A stretch of DNA of 41,266 nt from Pseudomonadota bacterium. GTDB taxonomy: Bacteria; Myxococcota_A; UBA9042; GCA-2863065. The DNA lies in the NCBI GenBank assembly GCA_005776585.1, contig SXOX01000062.1, positions 1 to 41,266 of the forward strand, given 5' to 3'. A program made the translations under genes and the position numbers. Below, one piece after another: positions 32,390 to 39,914 of this stretch. The notes under the pieces are model-generated. The model saw only the letters and a list, made by a program, of their open reading frames with translations, was not told the origin of the DNA and ran no database searches. Numbering within the stretch: position 1 is the first letter of the stretch; every line of letters begins with the position of its first letter.

Positions 32390-32419
32390 ATTGTACTCGA
32401 CGATGGCCCGTCCGAACAA
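32390..32419 (-). promoter_or_regulatory. Candidate promoter of the AAA+/DUF4157 unit
   Basis: On the minus strand, TTGTTC (32414-32419) is followed after 18 bases by TACAAT (32390-32395, five of six matches to TATAAT). The predicted start, near 32383, falls almost at the GTG (32381-32379), which predicts a leaderless transcript. It separates this unit from the lipase operon upstream. Confidence 0.45.
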
Positions 32420-32431
32420 GTTACCGGGGCC

Positions 32432-33562
32432 TTAGAATCCCTCGTCGGCGATATGGAGCGCGATCTCGCGGTAGAGGGCCAGATGATCGTAGAGCCCGAC
32501 GGCGCTCCCCGCGGCGAGGCCGATCTGGAGCATGTGGTCGGCGGGAAGGCAGCGACGAAAATGGCCATAGCGCGCGCCCTCGATGGTCACGAGGCCATCG
32601 TTGGGCACGCCCTTGAGGCCCCCGAGCGCCGTGAAGCCGGCGAGCATCGCGGCGGAGACGGCCACGTGCTCCGTCGGGTTCGGCAGCTCGGCGCCCTCGC
32701 AAAGCGGGCCACCGGCGTTCAAAAGTCCGGCGCGCCCGCCGTAGCTGTACCAGCGCGTGCGCGGATCGGCCGGATGGGCCTTCTCGAAGGCGCTCATACC
32801 CGCGGCAGAGCACCAGGTGAGCGCGGCGCGGAAGTTGGGGTCTTGGAGCGGGTGCGTGTACACGCTGGTGACGAGGCCGGCGATGAAGTCGATGAGGGGA
32901 TCGCTCGCCGTCGGCGCCAGCGCGAGCAGTTGGTCGGCCATCGGGGTGCCGTGGTGCGGCGAAGCGATTGTGGTGACTGAGGCGACCCGGTCCCCATAGC
33001 CGAGCTGGTCGACGAGCACACGGGCATCGATCCCGCCCTGCGAGTGCCCGATGAGATTGACCCGTGCGCTGCACGTGCATGCCAGGATGTGGTCGACCTG
33101 AGCGGCGAGCTGACCGGCACGCACATCCGAGCCGTTGAGCGCGTCGGTCACCGTGACGAACACCTGGAAGCCGCGCTCGCGAAGGTCCTTGGGCACGCCG
33201 ACGAAGTAGTCGACCGGTCCGAGCTTGGCGAAGCCACCCATGCCATGGACGAGCACGAGCGGAAACGCGGACTTGGACTGCGTGGGATTGCCGAGAGACG
33301 TGAGGGTCCCGCACGTGGGGCCCATGGGCTTGCAGGTCGGGACGTCCGCTCCAGCGTCGTGCAGGTCGGGCGCGGCCCTCAGGTCCAGCTCGGACCCGCT
33401 GTCCTTGGCCGCGGGGAGAGCGAGGTCGGCGCCTGCGTCTGCGCTCTGTATCAACGTGTCCGGCGGCGGCAGCGTGCCTCCCGGCAGCGGCTCGTCGCCG
33501 CACCCGACCGCAATAACTGCGAAGGCGGCCACGGCTGCGAGCACGGTGCCGAGCCGCGTCAT
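32432..33562 (-). CDS. Secreted lipase lipoprotein (family I-like alpha/beta hydrolase)
   Basis: 376 residues. The N-terminus TRLGTVLAAVAAFAVIAVGC is a lipoprotein signal, followed by an Asp/Ala-rich linker to about residue 60. The hydrolase domain has the oxyanion segment PLVLVHGMGG, the VDYFVGVPKDLRERGFQVFV stretch typical of family I lipases, the nucleophile elbow LIGHSQGGID (Ser about 174), ASPHHGTPMAD, Asp in PNDGLVT and His in PADHMLQIG, so the triad is complete. Expected at the outer membrane or cell surface, hydrolysing lipid esters. It overlaps the PiT gene by 4 bases (ATGA). The frame is open further upstream, but that part is a shadow of PiT. Confidence 0.9.
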   Translation of the reverse strand: MTRLGTVLAAVAAFAVIAVGCGDEPLPGGTLPPPDTLIQSADAGADLALPAAKDSGSELDLRAAPDLHDAGADVPTCKPMGPTCGTLTSLGNPTQSKSAFPLVLVHGMGGFAKLGPVDYFVGVPKDLRERGFQVFVTVTDALNGSDVRAGQLAAQVDHILACTCSARVNLIGHSQGGIDARVLVDQLGYGDRVASVTTIASPHHGTPMADQLLALAPTASDPLIDFIAGLVTSVYTHPLQDPNFRAALTWCSAAGMSAFEKAHPADPRTRWYSYGGRAGLLNAGGPLCEGAELPNPTEHVAVSAAMLAGFTALGGLKGVPNDGLVTIEGARYGHFRRCLPADHMLQIGLAAGSAVGLYDHLALYREIALHIADEGF

Positions 33563-34578
33563 ACGAACACCTCGAGGAGGAGGACACACGCCGCGGCCAT
33601 CGCGGCGCTGGCTGGAATCGTGAGCACCCAGGCCCACAGGATGTTCCCAGCGACGCCCCATCGCACCGCGGAGATGCGCTTGGACGCGCCAACGCCCATG
33701 ATGCACGCGTTGATGCAGTGGGTCGTCGAGAGGGGGATGCCGAGGCTGCTCGCCATCAGGATCGTGGCCGCGCCGCTCGTTTCGGCCGCGAAGCCCTGAA
33801 GGGGGTTGATGCGGATGATCTTGGTGCCCATCGTCTTGATGATGCGCTTTCCGCCGCCCATGGTTCCCGCGCCGATGGCGAGGGCGCACGAGACGATCAC
33901 CCAGAACGGGACCTCGCCGGGCGCGTGGGGAAGCGCCCAGGTCGGTAGGGTGCCCCCGGCGCCAAGGAACGTCAGGATGGCGAGCATGATGATGCCCATC
34001 GACTTCTGAGCGTCGTTGGAGCCGTGCGAGAGCGCCATGAAGCACGCCGAGACGAGCTGAAGTCGCCGCGACGCGGAATGTACGACGTCTGGCCTCCACC
34101 GACGAACGATCCACACCAGGCCCACCATTACGAAGAAGGCCAGCGCGAAGCCAAATAGCGGCGAGACGACCAGAGGGATCAAGACCTTCTTGCCGAGCGC
34201 GCCCCACTTGAAGGCCGCGAAGCCCGACTTGGCGACGACGGCGCCGCAGAGCCCCCCGATGAGCGCATGGCTCGACGACGACGGGATGCCCCACCACCAG
34301 GTAATGAGGTTCCAGACGATGGCTCCAATGAGCGCTCCCAGCACGACGGAGAGCGTCACGAGCTTGGGGTCGGTGAAGTCGCCCGCGATCGTCTTGGCGA
34401 CCGCTGTGCCCATGATGGCGCCCACGAAGTTGAAGACGCCCGCCAGGATGACGGCGGTCCGGACGTGGAGCACACCAGTCGATACGACCGTGGCGATGGC
34501 GTTGGCGGCGTCGTGAAAGCCGTTGACGAAGTCGAAGACGATGGCCACGACGACGACGATGATGAACAGCGTGAGCAT
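33559..34578 (-). CDS. pit: PiT-family inorganic phosphate transporter
   Basis: 339-residue, mostly hydrophobic protein with about ten membrane segments. The two PiT repeats are visible: FVNGFHDAANAIATVVSTG at residues 17-35, and MALSHGSNDAQKSMGIIMLA in the second half. The SSSSHALIGGLCGA and LSTTHCINACIMG helices also match. It imports phosphate with H+ or Na+, or as a metal-phosphate complex, at low affinity. It lies 18 bases after the DUF47 gene, the classical pairing, and overlaps the lipase gene. No Pho box was seen. Confidence 0.95.
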   Translation of the reverse strand: MLTLFIIVVVVAIVFDFVNGFHDAANAIATVVSTGVLHVRTAVILAGVFNFVGAIMGTAVAKTIAGDFTDPKLVTLSVVLGALIGAIVWNLITWWWGIPSSSSHALIGGLCGAVVAKSGFAAFKWGALGKKVLIPLVVSPLFGFALAFFVMVGLVWIVRRWRPDVVHSASRRLQLVSACFMALSHGSNDAQKSMGIIMLAILTFLGAGGTLPTWALPHAPGEVPFWVIVSCALAIGAGTMGGGKRIIKTMGTKIIRINPLQGFAAETSGAATILMASSLGIPLSTTHCINACIMGVGASKRISAVRWGVAGNILWAWVLTIPASAAMAAACVLLLEVFV

Positions 34579-34596
34579 GGTGCCGCCCTCGTTGCG

Positions 34597-35238
34597 TCAG
34601 CCGTGCTTGATGGCGAGGTGGGCGAGCGTCTCGGCGGCGTGCTCGCAGCGGTCGATCGCCTTCTCGAGGTCGTCGAGGATCTCCTTGTCTCGAACGAGGG
34701 TCTTGGCGTCGATCGCCGGATCGTGGAAGAGCCGACGGACCGCCTCGCGGTAGATGGTGTCGGCGCTCTTCTCGAGCTTGCGGAGCGTGCGACTGTCGGT
34801 CACGAGGTCCGAGTAGGCATGCCTCCGCAGCTTGGGGACGGCCTGCGCGAGCACCTCGGTCGACTCGCGGAGTTTGATGATGAGCGCGACCATGTCCTCG
34901 GTCGGACGCGAGACCCCCATGAGGACGCACGCGCGCGCGGCGCCATTGGTCAGGTCGAGGACGTCATCCAGCTCATTGGACAGCTGCTTGAGGTCTTCGC
35001 GGTCGAGCGGCGTCACGAAGGTGCGAGCCAGCTCTTCCTCCATGGCGTGGACCACCGCGTCGCCCTTGTGCTCGACGGCTTGGACGGCCTCCCGCACCGC
35101 CTCGGCGGTCGCGCCCTCCTGCGTGAACCGGGCCAGGATGTTGGCGCCGGCGTAGGCCAGCTCGGCTTGCTGCTCCAAAAAGTCATAGAACTGCGTCTCA
35201 CGGGGCATGAAGAACCGAACGATGTCTTGGATGGCCAT
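34597..35238 (-). CDS. DUF47 (PhoU-like) accessory protein of PiT
   Basis: 213 residues, all helical, PhoU-like. The family starts AIQDIVRFFMPRETQFYDFL and contains QAVEHKGDAVVHAMEEELAR and FVTPLDREDLKQLSNELDDV, where acidic residues are thought to bind metal. DUF47 proteins partner with PiT and are thought to regulate phosphate transport. I chose the ATG at 35238, with GCAGGAGCACCC upstream, over the open frame reaching 35343, which is noncoding control region. TTCCCA and TAGGTT 17 bases apart upstream might be a promoter; this is weak. Confidence 0.9.
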   Translation of the reverse strand: MAIQDIVRFFMPRETQFYDFLEQQAELAYAGANILARFTQEGATAEAVREAVQAVEHKGDAVVHAMEEELARTFVTPLDREDLKQLSNELDDVLDLTNGAARACVLMGVSRPTEDMVALIIKLRESTEVLAQAVPKLRRHAYSDLVTDSRTLRKLEKSADTIYREAVRRLFHDPAIDAKTLVRDKEILDDLEKAIDRCEHAAETLAHLAIKHG

Positions 35239-35299
35239 GGGTGCTCCTGCGCTGCGCGACCGCGCGGAACCTAGCGCATCGACCCCACTGTGGGAAGGG

Positions 35300-35344
35300 C
35301 GCCCAAGAGGTCGGCTCACCGAGCGAGGCTCGGGGACGCCCAAG
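35300..35344. promoter_or_regulatory. Divergent control region between DUF47 and the LysR gene
   Basis: A direct repeat CGCCCAAG (35300-35307 and 35337-35344) flanks a perfect dyad CCGAGC-GAG-GCTCGG (35319-35333). Another palindrome, CCCACTGTGGG, lies nearby at 35284-35294. LysR proteins usually bind such dyads next to their own gene, so these are candidate binding sites. Confidence 0.3.
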
Positions 35345-35363
35345 CTGTGCTACCGTCGCGACC

Positions 35364-36269
35364 ATGAGCTTCGACGAGCTGCGCGCGCTCCTGGTCGTCG
35401 TCGACGAGGGCTCCTTCCTCTCGGCGGCGGTGCGCCTCGGCGTGTCACGCACGACCTTGCGTCGTCAAGTCGACGCGCTGGAGGCTCGCGCGGGGGTGCC
35501 GTTATTGCACCGCAATCGCACCGGCGTCGTGCTCACCGAGGCGGGCCGTCTGTTGACCGAGGCCGGTCGCGTCATGCAGCACGACTTCGACGCGCTCCTC
35601 CGCTCCATCCGCGACACGGGCGGGCGGCCCACGGGGCGGGTGCGTGTCGTGGTGCCCGTAGGCCTGCCGCCGATGCCCATCGCGATGCTCTACGCGCTGA
35701 TCCAGTCCAACTGGCCCGAGGTGCAGGTGCACGCGCGCAGCCTGGACTCGCCGCTCAGCGCGAACCTCTCCGAGGTCGACGTCGTGGCCTGGTTCGGCGA
35801 CGGCCGGCCCGCGGGCGCGTGGGAGGTCCACACCGCGACCGTCATCCGTCAGCGTCTCGTGGCGAGCCGGGCGTATCTCGACGCGCGGGGCACCCCGACG
35901 TCGCTCGACGCGCTCGCGTCGCACGCCGTTCTGGCTTGGGTCACGCCGGACGACCTCGAGCCCGCCCTGACCACGCTGGGAGGCGCACGTATGCCGCTCA
36001 ACGCTGCGGTCGCGAGCACCGACGCGCACTTCCTGCACGAGTGTGCTCAGCTCGGCCGCGGCATCGCCTGGGTCCCCGATGGCGCGGTCCCCGACGGCCT
36101 CGGGCGCGAGCCGCTCGTCCCGGTCCTGGAGGACCTCGTGGGCCGCGACGTCCCGTTTCAAGTCGCGGTTCCTCGACTGCTCGCCGACGTACCCAAGGTC
36201 CGCCTGTTCATCACCCACCTGGAGTCGATGCGCTCAGCGGTCCTCGGGGTGGCCAGCGCCGCGCGCTGA
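35364..36269 (+). CDS. LysR-family transcriptional regulator
   Basis: 301 residues. The winged helix-turn-helix is at residues 1-62: MSFDELRALLVVVDEGSFLS, AAVRLGVSRTTLRRQVDALE, and HRNRTGVVLTEAG. The rest is the substrate-binding fold with GRVRVVVPVGLPPMPIAMLY and two lobes. The effector is unknown. The ATG at 35364 begins directly at the HTH, as is normal; the longer open frame to 35241 is not coding. Divergent from the DUF47-PiT-lipase operon across 125 bases, so that operon is a possible target besides its own gene. Its stop lies 7 bases from the convergent copper-oxidase stop. Confidence 0.92.
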   Translation: MSFDELRALLVVVDEGSFLSAAVRLGVSRTTLRRQVDALEARAGVPLLHRNRTGVVLTEAGRLLTEAGRVMQHDFDALLRSIRDTGGRPTGRVRVVVPVGLPPMPIAMLYALIQSNWPEVQVHARSLDSPLSANLSEVDVVAWFGDGRPAGAWEVHTATVIRQRLVASRAYLDARGTPTSLDALASHAVLAWVTPDDLEPALTTLGGARMPLNAAVASTDAHFLHECAQLGRGIAWVPDGAVPDGLGREPLVPVLEDLVGRDVPFQVAVPRLLADVPKVRLFITHLESMRSAVLGVASAAR

Positions 36270-36276
36270 GCCCAGG

Positions 36277-38688
36277 CTACTCGCAGACGCCGTGGTTGCA
36301 CGCCTTGCCAGGACCACACGGCGGCAGGCACGGCTTGAGCACGCAGCTGCCCTTGTCACACGCGTGTGTCGCGGGACAGTGCGCGTTCTCCAAGCAGCCC
36401 GGAAGACACCGCTTCTGACCGTCAGGGCTGGCCTCTGCAGCGCAGTACGACTCGGGCGGGCACACCGGCGCCGACGCCTTACAGGGCGTACATCGCAGCG
36501 CCGCCTCGGGACACTGCGAGGGGTCGACCATGCAGCGGGCCCCGGTGACCGCGCGCAAGCAGTCGTTGTCGCCAGGCCGGCAGGCATCCCACTCACATGG
36601 CCCGCCATCGCAGAGCGTGTCGCACGACTCGGTCTTCGGGTCACACACCCGAATGAGCTCCATCATGCCGTGGTCCTCGTGGTTGAGCTTGTGGCAGTGA
36701 AAGACGTAGGCGCCGGTGTACGTCTTGTATTCGGTCAGCACGTCGACCGAGCGATTGAGGTTGACCAGATACGTGTCGCGCCAGTGCGCAAACGGGGGCT
36801 CGAACAGCCGGCCCTTGGTGTTCGGGTGATCCGTCCCGGCCGGTGGTAGCGGGCAGACAAGGTACGGGTTGATGTGAATGTGAAACGGGTGGCCATCGAA
36901 GCCGGAGACGAGCCGCCAGTGCTCGACCGCGCCGACCGGCAAGACCCGGTCATACGCGTAGCGCGAGCGGTCGGTCTTCTCGAAGTTCTTGCAGTTGATG
37001 TTGTGGTCGGGGCAGGAGCAGAAGTCGGTGCCATTGCTCTCGTAGAAGATGGTCCAGAGTGCCGTGACCTGGTCAATCTTGGTCGAGTCGGTCACGGCCT
37101 GCGCCTCTTTGCACCTGGCCAGACCATCGACGGCCCCGCCCTGGAGCGAGAGGCTTGGCGCGAGCTTCGCGACGGCCTCGAGATCCGGCATCTGCGTCTC
37201 AGTCGCCGTGCCCGCGCTCGCCGCGACGTTCACGATGGTGATGAGGTCACCCTTGACGAGGGATTGCACGATCTCGTCGATCGTCGGCGCCTTCAGGAGT
37301 CCAACACCCATCTCCGTCTTTCCAGTCGTGTCCTGTTGGAGAAACCGGCTCGACATCACGCAGAGCGTGTCGCCGTCCTTGAGCTTGCTGCCGTCGAGGA
37401 GCGTGTCGATGCGGTAGCCGGGCGACAAGAACAGGTATCCGGGCGCAAACGGCCAGTCCTTGCCGTCAGCGGGCTTCGGCAGGGTGATTCCGTCTCGGCC
37501 GATCTGCGTCAACGCGACCGGCCCGTCCTCGAAGGCCAGGCTCTTGCAGTCGGAGTCCTTGCCTTTGAAGACGGCGATCGTCATCTCGTCGAGGAACGAG
37601 CCGTGGAGGAACCGCCACCGCTCGATCTGGCCCGGAGGTACCACGAGTCGCGGCTGACGCAGCCCGTTGACGAGGTTGGTCTGCTTCTGGGCCGTGTCGC
37701 CCAGCGTGTAGAAGCCGTTGATGGTGATGTGGTCCTCGTCGCACTTCTGGCCGTCCGGAAGCGGCGTATAGGTGACGGGCGGAGTGCTGATGAGGAAGAC
37801 GCGCTCGGCCGCGTTCTTGAGCCCCGGCAACGCGTCCAGCGGGCCGCGCACGAGCCACGCTCCCGTCGCACCCGACGCGACCTGTATGGCCGTACTTCCA
37901 TGGATGTGCGGGTGATACCAATTGAGCCCCTCGTGGTGGGTCCCGTCCTCGTCGATGTCCCATCGGTGCTGGACGCCCTTGCCCGCCTCGACGCGGCTGA
38001 TGACGTCGTCGGAGAAGAAGCACTCGCGCGTCCCGGTGCTCGTGTCCCCGGTGCAGGTGCGGCAGCTCAGGCCGTCGGTCTCGGTGCATCCGCCGCCCTT
38101 GGCGAAATCCGGCCGGACGTGCGAGCCGTGGGCGTGCAGGTTCGTGACGTTGAAGTCGAAGAGGTGACACGCCTTGCCGTCGGGATCGGTACACGCGCAG
38201 GTCGAGCCGTGGCCGCCATGGCTGGGCTCGCAGCTCGCGCCCGTCGCGGAGTCCTTGCAGGTGCACCCCTTCGCGTTCAGCGACTGCATCGACTTCTTGG
38301 TGAACCGGTTCCTGAGGTTGACCCGGACCTGTCGCTTCTTGCCGGCCTCGGCGGCTGGCGTGTCGATGGTCGGCCCGGGAAACTGGCCATTGTAAGCGCG
38401 TCCACAGTGCCGCTTCCCGTCAATCAGAAACTCGACGGGCCCCAGCTCCAGCTCGTAGACCCCCTGCGGGTTCGGCTTCAGCACGGGCGGGTTCTGAAAC
38501 GTCGATACGACGCAGCGTCCGTCGGCGAGCTTGCGACACCCCGCGGGTTCCGCCGTGTCAGCCGCCGGCACATCGACCGCCGCGGTATCGGTCGTGTGCG
38601 CCGCGGTGTGCGCCGCTGTCTCATCGCTGCTCTTCGAGCACGCGCCGACCGCCATAATGAGCACCGTCGCCAGAATGCAAGTTCGCAC
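36277..38688 (-). CDS. Multicopper oxidase lipoprotein with Cys-rich extensions
   Basis: 803 residues. The signal RTCILATVLIMAVGAC suggests a lipoprotein. All four copper-binding motifs are present: NLHAHGSH (about 184), NWYHPHIHG (about 259), HPFHIHIN (about 604) and HCHKLNHEDHGMM (about 664-676), which supply the type 1, 2 and 3 copper ligands including the Cys and axial Met. Two Cys-rich inserts surround the first copper motif (CTCKDSATGASC and CTETDGLSCRTC), and about 125 Cys-rich residues follow the last. It is far longer than typical laccase/CueO enzymes (about 500). The start is a GTG preceded by GAGGGGGAGAA; the in-frame start at 38742 adds 18 unlikely residues. Substrate unknown: metal ions or phenols are both possible. 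Confidence 0.9.
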   Translation of the reverse strand: MRTCILATVLIMAVGACSKSSDETAAHTAAHTTDTAAVDVPAADTAEPAGCRKLADGRCVVSTFQNPPVLKPNPQGVYELELGPVEFLIDGKRHCGRAYNGQFPGPTIDTPAAEAGKKRQVRVNLRNRFTKKSMQSLNAKGCTCKDSATGASCEPSHGGHGSTCACTDPDGKACHLFDFNVTNLHAHGSHVRPDFAKGGGCTETDGLSCRTCTGDTSTGTRECFFSDDVISRVEAGKGVQHRWDIDEDGTHHEGLNWYHPHIHGSTAIQVASGATGAWLVRGPLDALPGLKNAAERVFLISTPPVTYTPLPDGQKCDEDHITINGFYTLGDTAQKQTNLVNGLRQPRLVVPPGQIERWRFLHGSFLDEMTIAVFKGKDSDCKSLAFEDGPVALTQIGRDGITLPKPADGKDWPFAPGYLFLSPGYRIDTLLDGSKLKDGDTLCVMSSRFLQQDTTGKTEMGVGLLKAPTIDEIVQSLVKGDLITIVNVAASAGTATETQMPDLEAVAKLAPSLSLQGGAVDGLARCKEAQAVTDSTKIDQVTALWTIFYESNGTDFCSCPDHNINCKNFEKTDRSRYAYDRVLPVGAVEHWRLVSGFDGHPFHIHINPYLVCPLPPAGTDHPNTKGRLFEPPFAHWRDTYLVNLNRSVDVLTEYKTYTGAYVFHCHKLNHEDHGMMELIRVCDPKTESCDTLCDGGPCEWDACRPGDNDCLRAVTGARCMVDPSQCPEAALRCTPCKASAPVCPPESYCAAEASPDGQKRCLPGCLENAHCPATHACDKGSCVLKPCLPPCGPGKACNHGVCE

Positions 38689-38758
38689 TTCTCCCCCTCT
38701 CGCCGTTGCAGCCCCGTGCTGAGTTCGGACGGACCGTAGCACACGTGCAACGAGGCGG

Positions 38759-38799
38759 GTGGCCGGAGATGGCCACTGGGCGGTCAGGATTTGGCCACT
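38759..38799. promoter_or_regulatory. Repeated GGCCAC sites upstream of the multicopper oxidase gene
   Basis: GGCCACT occurs at 38771-38777 and 38793-38799, 22 bases apart (about two DNA turns), and the inverted GTGGCC lies at 38759-38764, giving a perfect dyad GTGGCC-N6-GGCCAC. The sites sit 70-110 bases before the oxidase GTG, in the 117-base gap behind the neighbouring lipoprotein gene. They are a candidate regulator site, possibly metal-responsive. Confidence 0.3.
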
Positions 38800-38805
38800 A
38801 CTCGC

Positions 38806-39840
38806 CTACTGCTTGATGTAGCTCATGCAGGCGCCGGCCTCGCACTGGACGGCGATGAGGCCCTCGCCGGCGCTGACTCCGTCTTCGGCCACGACGGGCT
38901 TCGGCGCGCAATCACAGATCGCCATCTTGGGTCCGCAGATGGCCTCGGCTTTCTCGAATCCGAGCTTGGCGACCTTCGTCAACCCCACGGCCTGCTGCGA
39001 GCCACAGCAGTCGACGGTGTGAAGCACGTAGGTGCAGTCCTTGTTCGCCTGGCAGAGCTTGAACGGCTGCGGCTTGCCGCTCGACTGGGCGCAGTCGAGC
39101 TTGGCCGTGGTGACAAAGGTCGAGCAGAGCCCCTCGTCACAGCGCACGCCGACCGTCCCCTCTCCGTCCATGGCCAGGAAGCCGTCCTCGGCGAGCGTGG
39201 GCTGAATGGCGCACTTGCACTTGGGATACTGCGCTTCGCAGGTCGCCTCGGCGGCGTCGAAAGCCGCCTTGTCCGCGGTCGCCAGTCCCACCGCGACGCG
39301 CGTGCCGCAGCAGTTGACCTGGTGAAACGCGGGGAAGCAGTCGGTCGCCTTGGCGCACGTCTTGGAGAAAGTCGGAAACGCAGGCGCATCGCCTCCGCAC
39401 TTGACCGTGGGCGCGGTAGCTGCGTCCTGGTCACCCGTGTCGGTCGCGCTCACGTCCGGCGCTCCGCCGGCGTCCGTTGGCGTGACCTCCGTCGGGCTCT
39501 CAGCGTCGCCGATGTCCGCAGTGCTCACCTCCGCAGTGCTCACGTCGAGAGTCGTCTCCGGAGTGATCGGCGTGAGGTCGGCTGGGGGCGCATCCGGGAC
39601 GGTCGTGTCCAAGGCCAGCGGCGCGTCCGGCGTGATGACGCTCCCGTTGTCGGCGCCCGTGGCACTCCCACCCGAGTCCGCGGTGCCGCCGTCGAGCGTT
39701 GTCGTAATACCCGTGTCGAGTGTTCCCGAGGTCCCGCCGGCGGCGTCGGTCCCATCGGCCGAGGCGGCCTTCTCGCAGGCGAGGCCGAGCATCCCGAGGG
39801 CGATGAGCACAAAAGTACGATGAACGAGAGTACGCGTCAT
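38806..39840 (-). CDS. Lipoprotein with duplicated CC-motif domain
   Basis: 344 residues, unknown function. A signal (TFVLIALGMLGLAC) is followed by about 125 residues of Asp/Thr/Ala/Pro-rich linker, then two copies of a Cys-rich domain. Copy 1 contains CAKATDCFPAFHQVNCCGTR, copy 2 CQANKDCTYVLHTVDCCGSQ; both continue with a helix ending in a Cys, then KCKCA or ICDCA, AEDG and a C-terminal Cys pair (RCDEGLCSTF, QCEAGACMSY). The domain copies clearly derive from duplication. Expected on the cell surface, disulfide-stabilised. Codons 99-108 contain two 15-base repeats. Confidence 0.82.
   Translation of the reverse strand: MTRTLVHRTFVLIALGMLGLACEKAASADGTDAAGGTSGTLDTGITTTLDGGTADSGGSATGADNGSVITPDAPLALDTTVPDAPPADLTPITPETTLDVSTAEVSTADIGDAESPTEVTPTDAGGAPDVSATDTGDQDAATAPTVKCGGDAPAFPTFSKTCAKATDCFPAFHQVNCCGTRVAVGLATADKAAFDAAEATCEAQYPKCKCAIQPTLAEDGFLAMDGEGTVGVRCDEGLCSTFVTTAKLDCAQSSGKPQPFKLCQANKDCTYVLHTVDCCGSQQAVGLTKVAKLGFEKAEAICGPKMAICDCAPKPVVAEDGVSAGEGLIAVQCEAGACMSYIKQ
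39515..39543 (-). repeat. 15-bp tandem repeat in the lipoprotein linker
   Basis: TCCGCAGTGCTCAC is present at 39515-39528 and again at 39530-39543, a period of 15 bases that keeps frame. It encodes the duplicated STAEV/STADI linker segment, a sign of slippage-driven linker growth. Confidence 0.7.
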
Positions 39841-39860
39841 GGTGGGACCATACCACGACC

Positions 39861-39889
39861 TTGACGCTTCCGGGAGCGGTGACTACCGT
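39861..39889 (+). promoter_or_regulatory. Candidate promoter of the small lipoprotein gene
   Basis: TTGACG (39861-39866, five of six consensus matches) is followed after 17 bases by TACCGT (39884-39889). A start near 39896 would give a leader of about 20 bases with GGGAGG before the ATG at 39915. Confidence 0.35.
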
Positions 39890-39914
39890 GAGCGCGGCTC
39901 GCCGCGGGAGGCTC

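Noticed and set aside
33563..34930. N-terminal extension of the lipase frame
   Set aside because: It runs through the PiT gene in another frame and is His/Arg/Gly-rich. The lipoprotein signal starts at 33562.
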